This document shows, in pieces, positions 47,032 to 58,989 of a DNA stretch of 64,000 nt (its first letter is position 1; each line of letters begins with the position of its first letter). Source of the DNA: Camellia lanceoleosa (Eukaryota > Streptophyta > Magnoliopsida > Ericales > Theaceae). The stretch lies in the NCBI GenBank assembly GCA_025200525.1, contig CM045762.1, positions 22,603,374-22,667,373 on the forward strand, written 5' to 3'. The position numbers and the translations under genes are program-made. The notes below the pieces were generated by a model. That model was not told the DNA's origin. It saw only the letters and a list, made by a program, of their open reading frames with translations, and ran no database searches.

Positions 47032-48062
47032 GGGACCATGTCTGCAAAACTTCTGCAGGTGTGCACCGGCCTTTCGGCGCCGTGCTTTGCCTTTTAACGG
47101 CGTTTGATGATCGAATGGGACGACTTTTATATAACTTCGGGATTTCACTTTTTGGATCACTTTTTACATCCTCACTCTCTCTCTTACTTTTTCAAAACTC
47201 CATTAGAGAGCTTCTCTCACTAAAAACCCACATTCTCTCTAGGGATTGATCTAGTTAGAGTGTTTTCCTACCCTTTGGTTTTTACAAAAAGTGTGGGATT
47301 TGTCTTGCTCTACATCTTGATCTGAAAAGTTTGGCACTTCGAGTTTTTCTCATCTTCTCCATTTGAGATTCGAATTTGAGGTAGGGATAACTACTCATTC
47401 TTATGGTCTTTGACTTAAATTGTTGGTTATTTTGATAAAGTGTGGGAGTTGGGAAATTTTGGGACTTAGGGTTTCAAAATGTACAAAGGGGGTTTTTATT
47501 ATTTTGACTCTTAAATATGTATTTTGGGTCTCAAGATGATGGTATTGTTATTGGATGTTGTTATTTGAACCTTTGGGTTAATATTGAGAAATGTAGAAGA
47601 AAGCCCTAATTGGTGCATAAATTAATTGGTATAATTAATTTGGAAAAATTATGGGTTTATGAAATTGAGTTGAACATAATGGAATTGGCTCATTATGAGA
47701 TGGAACGGTGGAGTAGATTTTATTAATCTCTCACTTTGAAAATATTGATTATATATCTGTTGAGGCATTTATTATCTGTTTAAAAATAATTGCTTTGGGC
47801 TACCGGTGGAGGGTAGTCTTGATTGTTGTAGACAATGCATGATGATTAGGCAAACCAAAACTAATCAATTGAATGTGTCATCGAATATGACGGTTGGAAT
47901 AATACATTAACATTTTGTATTGATTGATTGTGTATATAATCTGTGTTTATATACATTGTGTTGTGTGGGAGGAGATAGGGGATGTACTCCATGGTTTAGG
48001 GGAAGATAGGGGATGGACCTCTAAACCGGATAGTGTTTGGGAGGAGATAGGGGATGGACTCC

Positions 48063-48194
48063 ATTGATACAGCTCATATGCTTATCTATTGAAGTGTTGA
48101 TACAGCTAATATGCTTATCTATTGAAGTGTTGATACAGCTCATATGCTTATCTATTGAAGTGTTGATATAGCTAATATGCTTATCTATTGGGAA
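48063..48194. repeat. Tandem repeat, four 33-bp units in the 5' LTR
   Basis: Units begin TTGATACAGCT and contain ATATGCTTATCTATTG. Two forms alternate (CTCATATG and CTAATATG). The same array is present in the 3' LTR at about 55617-55745. Confidence 0.88.
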
Positions 48195-49203
48195 GTGTAA
48201 AGCGTTTAATATGAGTGTGACCTCATTTGAAATGGAAGTATTGTTGATACGAGTGTTATCACATTTAAATTGTTTGGCCAAGTTCTGGGCCGTAGTTATG
48301 AAATGAGAATTGGATAAGAAAAGGAAAATGGAATGAAACATGGACATCTTTGTCATGTAGTTGAAATGGTTATGAAAATGATTTCTGTGAGCTAAACATT
48401 TATCAATTGCTAACGTTTTAGTTATTGGCCATATTATGTTTAGCATATCTCTACTGGGCGTTGGCTCACCCTATATGGGACATCATTTTCAGGTTCAAGT
48501 GTCATGCCGCCTCCGAGATCATAGCTTGGATGGTTATTGGAGTTGAAGAGTCTTTTTGGTTGTTTTGTCTGTATTACATGTTTATCAAGCCAAGGGCTTA
48601 TTTTGTATACAGTTAGTACTCTTCTATTTATAACCAAGTGTTGACTTGGAAAGCTGTAAGCCCGCAGGGCATTTGCTTTTGTTGTTAACATGTAATACAT
48701 TTGTAAGGAATACTCTGATGAAATGTAATTATGCTTTATTCTCTTATGTCTAAGCATGTTAGTATTGTATGATTTATGGGTTCTTTTTGAGGGCATTACA
48801 ACTTGGTATTAGAGCGTACCGGGTTTGAATACTTTGGGTACGTGGGAAGTGATTAGTATCACAATGGGTTTGTCTCGCTTGATTAGAGACTTAGATGTAA
48901 TGTTATGTGCTTATGTGATAACATGTTTATGTGACTACTTGGGTATGGGATTTAGTTTCTAAGATGTTGATTGGATCCTTGGATTTCTGTGAGTCTGGTT
49001 GGAAAAGCACTTGATCAATGTTGTTTATATCCGGAACTCTAGTAACGCCTTGGGACTATCATTATCCAGAAATGAAATTCATAAGTGCTTATGTGATTAT
49101 GTGCTTACGTGGAGTGAATGACAATTGTCCATGTATTAGGACGCGAGTGTTATAGCTTAGGCACATTTGTGAATGTGCTAATGTCTTCGTTATCTTTATT
49201 AGG

Positions 49204-50889
49204 ATGTCAGGACGAGAATGAGGTGGTAGGCATGGTAGGCAGGAGATGCCTTTACCGGATGATATTCTGGTGCAACAGGAGGGGGTTGGCCAGGCCAATG
49301 TGGCTGAGCCAACAGGTCAGCAGGCTATGGGCACTTTAGCCCGTGGGATAGCCGATGCTTTGAGGGAGTCCATGGGCATTCTCAGAGCTGATAATCCAGT
49401 TCAGGCCCAAGTTCAGGCCCCGTTTGTTGATGCAGGGCCTTCTTTCTTGAAGAGGGAGTTCTTCCGGTCTAATCTGGACGAGTTTGTTGGGGACCCAAAG
49501 GAGCCACTTAAGGCAGATGAATGGTTGGAACAGATAACAAAGACGTTTGAGATGCTTGGCATTGAGAACGGGGCGTTGAAGGTGACCTTGGCATCTTTCC
49601 AACTTAAGGGGGATGCGGGTCAATGGTGGAAGTTTACGAGAGGCCGTATTGGTGGCACGTGGGAGGCTTTTGTGGATGCTTTTGTGGATGCTTTTGTGGA
49701 TGCTTTCCAGGAGAAGTATTTATCTCCAACTGTTAGAGAGAAGCTGAGGGACCAGTTTTGCCAACTTTGGCAGATGGGTTTGTCAGTGGCCGAGTTTGAG
49801 GCTACTTTTACTAGTTTGTCTAGGTTTGCACCTGAACTTGTGGCGTCCGAGGAATGCCGTTGCCTCGAGTTTGAGAAGAAGATGAGGCGTGGACTCAAGA
49901 TGAGAGTTGGAGGTTCTATGACTCGGGACTTTGGGCGTCTTGTGGATACTGTAGCCCAAATGGAGATCATGATGCAAGAGGAGAAGGAAGAGGGGCAGAG
50001 AGGCTCCAAGAGGAGCTAGGATGGCCAGGGTGATGGCAGGAGACAGAGGGGTTCTAATCTTCAGTAGTCTTAGGGTGGTTTTACTAGATCGACCTTTCCA
50101 GTGCCGAGTGCAGGCTCGGGGAGAGGCAACTAGGGAGATATCGCCTGTTTCAAGTGTGGTCAGCTGGGCCACAAGTCTTCAGTTTGCCCGCAAAGGGGAG
50201 GAGGTCAGTGAGCTGCTTCTTCTTCGGCTCGACCTCAGAACCAGAGTCAGGGCAGAGACCAGCCTTTGTCATGTTATCAGTGTGGTCAGCCTAGGCACCT
50301 GAAGAGGTTTTGCCCGCAGTTGAGTGCCACATCGGGTGCGTCTAGTTCTAGGCAGACGCAGAGTTTTCAGCCAACTCAATCTGTGCAGGCCTCGAGGCCC
50401 AATCCGGGAGCTTCGTCGTCCCAGTCTGTGCAGCAGTCGTTTGCTCCTAGGGGTGAGCAGGTGGATCAAGGGCCTACAGGGCATGTGTATGCTGTTACCG
50501 CGCAGGACCTAGTACCGACTCCATCTGTTGTGAGAGGTACCTTTCTGTTTTGTAACTCGGTTGCTAATGTGTTGATTGATACGGGTGCATCCCATTCTTT
50601 TATATTTGCTGCATTTGCATCTGTCTTGGGGTTGGAGTTGGCACAGTTAGCATCTCCTATATGTGTTGTATCACCTGTTAGGGGTGAATTGATTTTGAAA
50701 CAAGGATGTAGAAGTTGTGATATAGAGGTCGCCGATCACCGGCTTGCGTTTCCTTTTGTAGTTATGCCTATGTCGGATTTTGATGTTATTTTGGGTATGG
50801 ACTGGCTATCGTTATACCGAGCTATTATCGATTGCTACCGCTAGAGGTTCACAGTATGTACCCCGAGCGGGGAGTGTTTCCATTTCTTA
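49204..50889 (+). pseudogene. Gypsy gag and protease (defective)
   Basis: The natural start is probably 49204 (MSGRE). A TGA at 49219 interrupts after five codons, and the frame reopens and runs as one phase to about 50885. Gag core: ADEWLEQITKTFEMLGI, GQWWKFTRGRIGGTWEAF, ECRCLEFEKKM (49500-49900). A VDAF segment is triplicated (49674-49706). Two zinc knuckles of type CX2CX4HX4C follow (CFKCGQLGHKSSVC near 50145, CYQCGQPRHLKRFC near 50270). The retropepsin site is LIDTGASHSFI (50575-50605), and ILGMDWL lies near 50795. Stops at 49219, 50017, 50065, 50071, 50131, 50209 and 50842. A frameshift near 50880-50890 separates it from the reverse transcriptase. Confidence 0.9.
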
Positions 50890-53800
50890 TTTCTTGGGGG
50901 ATCAGGTTGGTAGTTTGTTGCCACCGGTGTATGATCCGCGAGGGCGGAGTGAGCTTAGTGGTCTTCTTGCTAGCCTTTTGAGTAGTGAGTATGATGAGAC
51001 CCAGATTATATTACCGAGAGTGGTTTGTGAGTATTCGGATGTCTTTCTCGAGGACCTCGTTAGTTTGCCACCTCACCGAGAGATAGAGTTCTCTATTGAC
51101 TTAGTGCCTGGCACGGCGCCGATTTTTATGGCACCTTATCGTTTTGCCCCAGCCGAGTTGAGTGAGTTGAAGATTCAGCTCCAGGAATTGCTAGATAAGG
51201 GCTTTATTCGCCCTAGTGTTTCGCCGTGGGGAGCACCGGCCCTCTTTGCTAAAAAGAAAGATGGTGCCTTGAGACTTTTTATCGATTACCGGAAGTTGAA
51301 TCGGGCTACGGTTAAGAATAAATACCCTATGCCCCGTATAGATGATCTATTTGACCAGTTGAAGGGTTCCCGTTGTTTCTCTAAGGTAGACTTGAGATCG
51401 GGTTACCACCAGTTGAGGGTCAGGGAGGAGGATATTCCGAAGACGGCATTCCGTACGCGGTATGGCCACTATGAGTTTTTGGTGATGCCATTTGGGCTCA
51501 CCAATGCACCGGCTATTTTTATGGACTTGATAAACCAGATCTTCCAGGAATTCTTAGATCGTTTTGTAGTCATTTTCGTGGACGACATTCTTATCTATTC
51601 ACCTTCGGAGGAGGAGCACGAGGAACACTTGAGAGTGGTGCTTGAGTTTCTTAGAGCCCATAGGCTGTATGCCAAGTTTGGGAAGTGTGAGTTCTGGCTA
51701 GGAGAAGTCAAGTTCTTAGGCCATGTGGTTTTCGGGGAAGGGGTGTCTGTTGATACATCCAAGATAGAGGCAGTGCAAGATTGGGCACAGCCTAAAAGTG
51801 TTTTTGAGATCCGCAGTTTTCTGGGATTAGCTGGGTATTACCGCCGATTTGTGAAAGATTTCTCCAGGCTAGCTTCGCCGTTGACTAGATTGACGCAGAA
51901 AGGGGTCGAGTTTGTATGGAGTGAGACTTGTGAAAAGTCGTTCCAGGAATTGAAGGTTAGATTGACCACCGCTCTGGTCTTGATTATTCCGGAGAGAGGT
52001 TTGGGTTATGCGGTTTATTGTGATGCCTCACGAGAGAGTTTGGGTTGTGTGTTGATGCAAGAGGGGAAAGTGGTAGCCTATGGCTCACGTTAGTTGAAAA
52101 TTCACTAGAAGAATTACCCTACACATGACCTTGAGTTAGCAGCCGTGATTTTTGCCTTAAAGATTTGGAGACACTACCTTTATGGTGAGAGGTTCGAGGT
52201 GTTCTCGGATCATAAGAGTTTGAAGTACCTGTTTACATAGAGGGATTTAAATTTGAGGCAGAGGAGGTGGATGGAGTTCATTGAGGACTACGATTTTGAG
52301 TTGCACTATCACTCGGAAAAGGCCAATGTTGTGGCCGATGCCCTTAGTAGAAAATCCATTAGTGATGTAGCGTGTATAGCCATCTGGGAGTGGGAGATGT
52401 TGGGTGCACTTGGCGAGTTTGATTTGCTTTTGGGCGAATCCGTTAAGGCTGCGGCCCTGTTTTCTGTTGTTGCGCAGCCTACACTTGTGACTCGAGTGTT
52501 AAAGGCATAGAGAGGTGACCTTGAGGTAGAATCCCTCCGAGAGAAGATCTCTGGTGGGAAGGGTGAGAAGGGTTTGTCTGTGTATCCCGACCTGAGTGTG
52601 AGATACTGAGACCATTTGTTTGTGCTGGAGTCTTGCCGAGAGGAGGTACTCCGAGAGTTTCATCATTCACGCCTTGCGGTGCATCCGGGAGGCACTAAGA
52701 TGTATCGTGATTTGGGTCGCCAATTTTGGTGGCGGGGTATGAAGAAGGATGTGGTAGTTTTTGTATCTAAGTGCCTTACTTGTCAACAAGTAAAGGCCGA
52801 GCATCAGAGGCCAGCGGGTTTGTTACAACCTTTGCTTATTGCCGAGTGGAAGTGGGAGCATGTCACTATGGACTTCGTTGTAGGTCTTCTGAGGACTCAG
52901 CGGGGTAGTGATGCTATTTGGGTAGTTGTAGACCGGTTGACTAAGTCGGCGCACTTTATCCCTATGCGCGTGAGAGACTCGATAGATTACCTTGCCGATT
53001 TGTATATTCGGGACATAGTGAGATTGCACGGGGTCCCAGTGACGATCGTCTCAGATAGAGATCCTCATTTTACTGCTAGGTTGTGGCAGAGTTTGCAGAG
53101 TGCCTTGGGCACTAAGTTGACCTTTAGCACGACTACCATCCTTAGACTGACGGGCAGTCCGAGCGTACTATTCAGATCCTTGAGGATATGCTTCGAGGTT
53201 GTGTTCATGACTTTAGTGGGACGTGGGAGAGGCACTTGCCCTTGGTGGAGTTTGCCTACAACAACAGTTTTCAGTTGAGTATCTGTATGGCACCATTTGA
53301 GGCCTTGTATGGCTGACCGTGTAGGTCTCCTGTTTGTTCGGCCGAGGTGGGTGATGCACCTTTGTTGGGCCCGGAGTTGGTAAGGGAAATGACGGAGAAA
53401 GTAGAGCTTATCCGTAGGAGGCTTGTTACAGCCCAGAGTCGCCAAAAGAGTTATGCCGACCGGAGGAAGAGGCCTTTGGTTTTTGAGGTGGGTGATCACG
53501 TTTTTCTGAAAATGTCACCTAGGCGGGGTTTGATGAGGTTTGGGAAGAGTAGGAAGTTATCCCCTCGGTTTATCGATCCCTTTGAGATCCTTGAGAGGAT
53601 TGGGGAGGTTGCATACTGTTTAGCTTTGCCACCGCAGTTGTTCGGGGTGCATGACGTGTTTCATGTTAGTATGCTTCAGAAGTACGAGCCGGATCCGTCC
53701 CATGTGTTGGATTGGACCGACTTAGAGGTTGATGAGGATGCCTCATATGAGGAGAGACCAGTTCGGGTCTTGGATAGGCGGGATCAAGTCTTGCGAGGCA

Positions 53801-53913
53801 AGACCATTCCTTTGGTAAAGGTTTTGTGGAAGCATCACGGAGTGGAGGAAGCCACTTGGGAACGTGAGTTGGAAGTCCGTGAAAAATATCCGAACATGTT
53901 TGTTGATGTGTAA
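50890..53913 (+). pseudogene. Gypsy reverse transcriptase, RNase H, integrase, chromodomain (defective)
   Basis: Reverse transcriptase: [38 protein letters not shown] and the catalytic FVDDILIYS (near 51575-51600). RNase H starts [15 protein letters not shown] (52010) and reaches DALSRKS (52345). Integrase: the zinc-binding H-H-C-C region ([32 protein letters not shown]), the core ([22 protein letters not shown]), and NNSFQ after a frameshift near 53129. The last frame (53347-53913) carries the integrase C-terminal GDHVFLKMSPRRG and a chromodomain-like KVLWKHHGVEEATWERE. Stops at 52091, 52106, 52238, 52508, 52607 and 53314. All catalytic residues I looked for in the reverse transcriptase are present, so decay is by stops and two frameshifts rather than by large deletion. 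Confidence 0.92.
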
Positions 53914-54141
53914 TCATGCATTGGAAATTTTGTAATATTATTGAACTTCAAGAGCATTGAATATGTCTTAAGTTGTAAAACATGGTAAATGTTTTGATTT
54001 ATGGAAGTATATTTTGAAACTTGAATAGAGGGGTTGACCGGTAATGGGTCAGGTTATGAGTTATTGAAATGTAGTAATGTTGGTAACTGAGAAAACATGT
54101 TTTTGAAAAACTTGTACTTAATTTCGAGGAAAAAATTCTTT

Positions 54142-56353
54142 AAGGAGGGGAGGTTATAGCGATCCTGGTCTATCATCTCTTTATTTATTGTATTCCAGAC
54201 TCGGTTCCGTGGATGTGTTGTTGTCTCATTCTCATTTGAATCATTTACTCCTTATATTTGAGTTTTAGGATGTGTTTGGCAGGTTTGTTTCAGGTTGGGT
54301 GTATTTAGAAACCTATAGTTAATTCCCAGATTTTGGCCTTCACGCTCGAGCGGAGCTTTTGACACTTGAACGGGCCCTTTATTGTTGCTTCTCCGCTCGA
54401 GCGGGAGTTTTGACGCTCGAGCGTGAATATCCATCTCCCATTATTTTCTCTGTAGGTCTTCGTACGCTCAAGCGGGAGTTTTGACGCTCGAGCGTGAATC
54501 TTTGATTTTGTTCCTCCGCTCGAGCGGGGAGTTTGACGCTTGAGCGGGGACCATGTTTGCAAAACTTCTGTAGGTGTGCAATCGACGCTCGAGCGGCGCT
54601 TTTGACGCTCAAGCGTGAGTCTGTTGTCTGACGCTCGAGCGGGGGTTTCCACGCTTGAGCGGGGCGACTTTTATATAACTTCGGGATTTCACTTTTTTGA
54701 TCACTTTTTACATCCTCACTCTCTCTCTTACTTTTTCAAAACTCCATTGGAGAGCTTCTCTCACTAAAAACCCACATTCTCTCTAGGGATTGATCTAGTT
54801 AGAGTGTTCTCCTACCCTTTGGCTTTTACAAACAGTGTGGGATTTGTCTTGCTCTACATTTTGATCCAAAAAGTTTGGTGTTTGGAGCACTTCGAGTTTT
54901 CCTCATCTTCTCCATTTGAGCTTCGAATTTGAGGTAGGGATAACTACTCATTCTTATGGTCTTTGACTTAAATTGTTGGTCATTTTGATAAAGTATGGGA
55001 GTTGGGAAATTTTGGGACTTAGGGTTTCAAAATGTACAAAGGGGGTTTTATTATTTTGACTCTTAAATATGTATTTTGGGTCTCAAGATGATGGTATTGT
55101 TATTGGATGTTGTTATTTGAACCTTTGGGTTAATATTGAGAAATTGAGGAGAAAGCCCTAATTGGTGCATAAATTAATTGGTATAATTAATTTGGAAAAA
55201 TTATGGGTTTATGAAATTGAGTTAAACATAATGGAATTGGCTCATTATGAGATGGAACGGTGGAGTAGATTTTATTAATCTCTCACTTTTGAAAATATTG
55301 ATTATATATTTGTTGAGGCATTTATTATCTGTTTAAAAATAATTGCTTTGGACTACTGGTGGAGGGTAGTCTTGATTGTTGTAGACAATGCATGATGATT
55401 AGGCAAACCAAAACTAATCAATCAAATGTGTCATCGAATATGACGGTTGGAATAATACATTAACATTTTGTGTTGATTGATTGTGTATATGATCTGTGTT
55501 TATATACATTGTGTTGTGTGGGAGGAGATAGGGGATGTACTCCACGGTTTAGGGGAGGATAGAGGATGGACCTCTAAACCAGATAGTATTTGGGAGGAGA
55601 TAGGGGATGGACTCTATTGATACAGCTCATATGCTTATCTATTAAAGTGTTGATACAGCTAATATGCTTTTCTATTGAAGTGTTGATACAGCTCATATGC
55701 TTATCTATTGAAGTGTTGATATAGCTAATATGCTTATCTATTGGGAAGTGTAAAGCGTTTAATATGAGTGTGACCTCATTTGAAATGGAAGTATTGTTGA
55801 TACGAGTGTTATCACATTTAAATTGTTTGGCCAGGTTCTGGGCCATAGTTATGAAATGAGAATTGGATAAGAAAAGGAAAATGGAATGAAACATGGACAT
55901 CTTTGTCATGTAGTTGAAATGGTTATGAAAATGATTTTTGTGAGCTAAACATTTATCAATTGCTAAGGTTTTAGTTATTGGCCATATTATGTTTAGCATA
56001 TCTCTACTGGGCGTTGGCTCACCCTATATGGGACATCATTTTCAGGTTCAGGTGTCATGCCGCCTCTGAGATCATAGCTTGGATGGTTATGGGAGTTGAA
56101 GAGTCTTTTTGGTTGTTTTGTCTGTATTACATGTATATCAAGCCAAGGGCTTATTTTGTATACAGTTAGTACTCTTCTATTTGTAACCAAGTGTTGACTT
56201 GGAAAGCTGTAAGCCCGCAGGGCATTTGCTTTTGTTGTTAACATGTAATACATTTGTAAGGAATACTCTGATGAAATGTAATTATGCTTTATTCTCTTAT
56301 GTCTAAGCATGTTAGTATTGTATGATTTATGGGTTCTTTTTTAGGGCGTTACA
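54142..56353 (+). other. Gypsy 3' LTR with polypurine tract
   Basis: Purine tract at 54142-54153, LTR at 54155-56353. It holds six palindrome pairs, a TATATAA box at 54672-54678 and the 33-bp repeats at about 55617-55745. Confidence 0.9.
54343..54661. promoter_or_regulatory. Six palindrome pairs upstream of the 3' LTR TATA box
   Basis: Decamers start at 54343/54363, 54394/54414, 54465/54485, 54517/54537, 54586/54606 and 54632/54652; all six spacers are 10 bp. The last decamer ends at 54661, and TATATAA begins 10 bp further on at 54672. Confidence 0.65.
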
Positions 56354-56865
56354 CCTCGCATGGAGTCGTGGTATAGTTTCAATATAAATATTTTAAAAAT
56401 TATGTTTGGTTTATGAATTTAAAAAGTGAAATGTAGTTATATTTTATATTAATTTATTTATCTTATGTTTTTCTCTTTGCAAATTTATTCGCAAATTAAT
56501 AGCAATATGAACATAGCTATATGTCATATTAGATGTAAATATATTTTCACATTTGTAGTAAAAAAAAAAAAATTTTGATTACAAAATCAACAAAACTATG
56601 GAGAAGAGCACTATATTTATTTACTAATAGAAAAATAATTCATCTACGTAATTTCTCTGAATAACCTGCCAAGTCAAATTTAAAAAACTACATTCAAATA
56701 GTGCAAACTTTCCTTATATGTATTTTGGGAAGAAACTGTATAGTTATAACCTTGTTATCGACAATAAGTATTCAATGCGATCTTGTCCAGATGTTATGTA
56801 CAAACATATTTATGATGATGGTTTGATAATAATATGCATACAGTATACATCTTAGAACAATGATT

Positions 56866-57019
56866 GAGAACCCCATTTTTTTGAGACCTCCACAACCCCA
56901 TTTGGATCTCCACCATTGATGGTGTGGGCCCCACACATACATGAGTGGGTCCTATACATACATCAATGGTGGAGATTCAAAGGGGGTTGTGAGGGTCTTA
57001 AAAAAATGGGGGTTTCAAA
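56866..57019. repeat. Foldback (hairpin) element, arms about 60 bp
   Basis: Left arm CCCCATTTTTTTGAGACC..CCACCATTGATG and right arm CATCAATGGTGGAGAT..GGTCTTAAAAAAATGGGG are inverted repeats around a loop of about 35 bases. Likely a MITE. Confidence 0.75.
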
Positions 57020-58960
57020 CATTTTTCATACATCTTATAACATACATTTAACCCAAAAAAATTTGGCAAAAAAAATATGTTCACTATATCATTTCATACC
57101 GTAGCTTGTTTTCATAACATTATACATTATAGTAGATATACAGTGGGGATTTGTTTACAAAAGATAAGAAGAAGAAGAAGTACTTTGTGTTAGTGTGATT
57201 ATGTACAATGTGTATAGATACATTTTTGTTTTTCTTGATGTACAATATTTTAATCTTACGTATTTTATACAGATGGAGGCAAAATACATTCTTTAATCTT
57301 ATGGGTTGAAAACCAAGACTTGACTCCTATTTTTTAATTATTTATTCTTTTTAAATTGAAGAGCTAGTCTTTCTCAAACACAACTTGATTGTGTGTTCAA
57401 TTAATAATTATTTTTATAATATATGTATTTTTTAAATATATAATCTCTTACTAATTTTCTTTTATATATAAATATATATTTAGTTCTATAAATCTTTTCT
57501 TAATCTTATTATTGATTGAACAAACTATCAACCTAATGTTCAAGTTTGTTTGGTACAAATGGATTCAAGTTTGTTTGGTACATGGATTCTGTTTTTGTTT
57601 GGGACATGGATTCTGTGTTTGTTTGGTACAAATGGATTCAAGTTTGTAAGAGTCTCTAGCATTGCGTTTGATTAATTTTATCGAGTGTTAACCTGTTCAA
57701 TTTTATGTTATCTATTCATTTTTTGTATGTCATGGGAAAACAGAATTGGGTTAGGGCTAGGATTCTGTGAATTCAAATTGTGGTTTTGAGAGGGTTAGGG
57801 CTAGGGTTCTGTGAATTCAAATTTGGAACATTGAACTAATAATAAGTAAAATTGTAATAGTATCTAAGCCATATCAAATTTGGAATTAAAAATAAAAATA
57901 AAAAAATAAAATAAAAATCTTCAAATGCTAAGTTAAACATGGAATTTGATTCATATTTAATTAAAAAAACTATCTATTATATCTATAGCAATATGTATCT
58001 ATCTATCTGTAAGATAATAATTAGTTTCATTTTAGTAAATCATGATCACCATAACATTACTCTTTTTAAGAATCTACAAAAATAACTTAAATTTTGTAAT
58101 GTGAATTATTTAGATAAATTTTGTAATGTAAATAATTTAATAACATTACTCTTTTTAGTAAATTTTGTAATGTGAATCAAAAACAAAATTCATATTAGTA
58201 AATTATAAAATTATCCTTGTGATAAATTATTGTTATTATTACATTTCATCCAAATGGCAGGCCACATCCAAATAATTCAGTCAAAAAATAAAATCTAGTT
58301 TATTCCATATCTAAAAGGCTAGTTTTAGTATTATAAACAAAATAGTGTTTAGTTAGTTTCATTTCTCTCCCAATCTCTCCACTCTAAATATTCAAAATAG
58401 GTATTTATTCTCATTTCTCTCCTATTTGGTAATTCAAACAAGCGATTGAAATCTATCTCTCCTCATTTCATTTCTTTTCTCTCCAAATCACTCAAACCAA
58501 ATTCTGATAAAAATTACCCAACAATAGAGGTGTCAATACTAAATGCAAGCCCAACAGAGATACAACACCCAATTAAAGTGCCTATAGCTATTAGGGCACA
58601 ATCTTATGCAAAAGCATTCAAAATAAGTTGGGACATATGACTTCAAATAGAAGCTTATAATGTATTTTGACAATCCTTTAACAGTTGCACTTGTTGAAAT
58701 GAAATTTTCAGAATTAAAATTATTAAAATTATTATTGAGAGCAATTATGTTAGAAGAAAAATTAAATAGATTTACCATAATATTAATTGAGAAGGATATT
58801 AAATATATATATATAAATTAATTTAAAAAAAATATTAACTCTTATCTAAAAAAATCCCGGATTAACTACCACATAATAATCAAATTAAAATCCGAATAGA
58901 ATCAAAATTTGAGATAAGTTATGCAAGCTACATGTCAATTTTCTAGACTTTTCCTTCTTC

Positions 58961-58989
58961 TTTTCTTTTCTTTTCTTTTCTTTTCTTTT
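58961..58989. repeat. (CTTTT)n microsatellite
   Basis: About six units of a 5-bp motif. Confidence 0.85.

Larger units (their letters stand above)
46640..48800 (+). other. Gypsy 5' LTR
   Basis: Includes four palindrome pairs (46828-47031), a TATATAA box at 47128-47134, a CT-rich stretch after it, and 33-bp tandem repeats at 48063-48194. Compared with the 3' LTR, about 60-80 bp between 47050 and 47120 differ: the last two palindrome pairs are replaced by an unrelated GC-rich segment (ACCGGCCTTTCGGCGCCG). Confidence 0.9.
46640..56353 (+). mobile_element. Ty3/gypsy chromovirus-like retrotransposon, near full length
   Basis: LTRs are 46640-48800 (2161 bp) and 54155-56353 (2199 bp), both starting TATAGCGATC and ending GGGC(A/G)TTACA. 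The primer site TTGGTATTAGAGC (48803-48815) resembles initiator tRNA-Met, and the purine tract AAGGAGGGGAGG (54142-54153) abuts the 3' LTR. Order is gag, protease, reverse transcriptase, RNase H, integrase, then a C-terminal chromodomain-like segment, as in chromoviruses; the Tekay/Del type fits the LTR length. The LTRs are very similar, but gag-pol carries 13 stops and two frameshifts. Flanks CCCCCTACA and CCTCGCATGG show no clear target duplication, so one end may have been rearranged. Confidence 0.92.

Noticed and set aside
48021..48446. 141-codon minus-strand frame in the gypsy LTR, repeated at 55574-55999
   Set aside because: It lies antisense in the LTR and covers the 33-bp repeat array; its conservation only reflects LTR duplication.
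49089..50172. Long minus-strand frames opposite gypsy gag (for example 49620-50009)
   Set aside because: Antisense shadows of gag, with no domain of their own.
46631..56360. Target-site duplication for the full gypsy element
   Set aside because: CTACA on the left resembles the LTR's own end (TTACA) rather than the right flank CCTCG; no acceptable 5-bp match.
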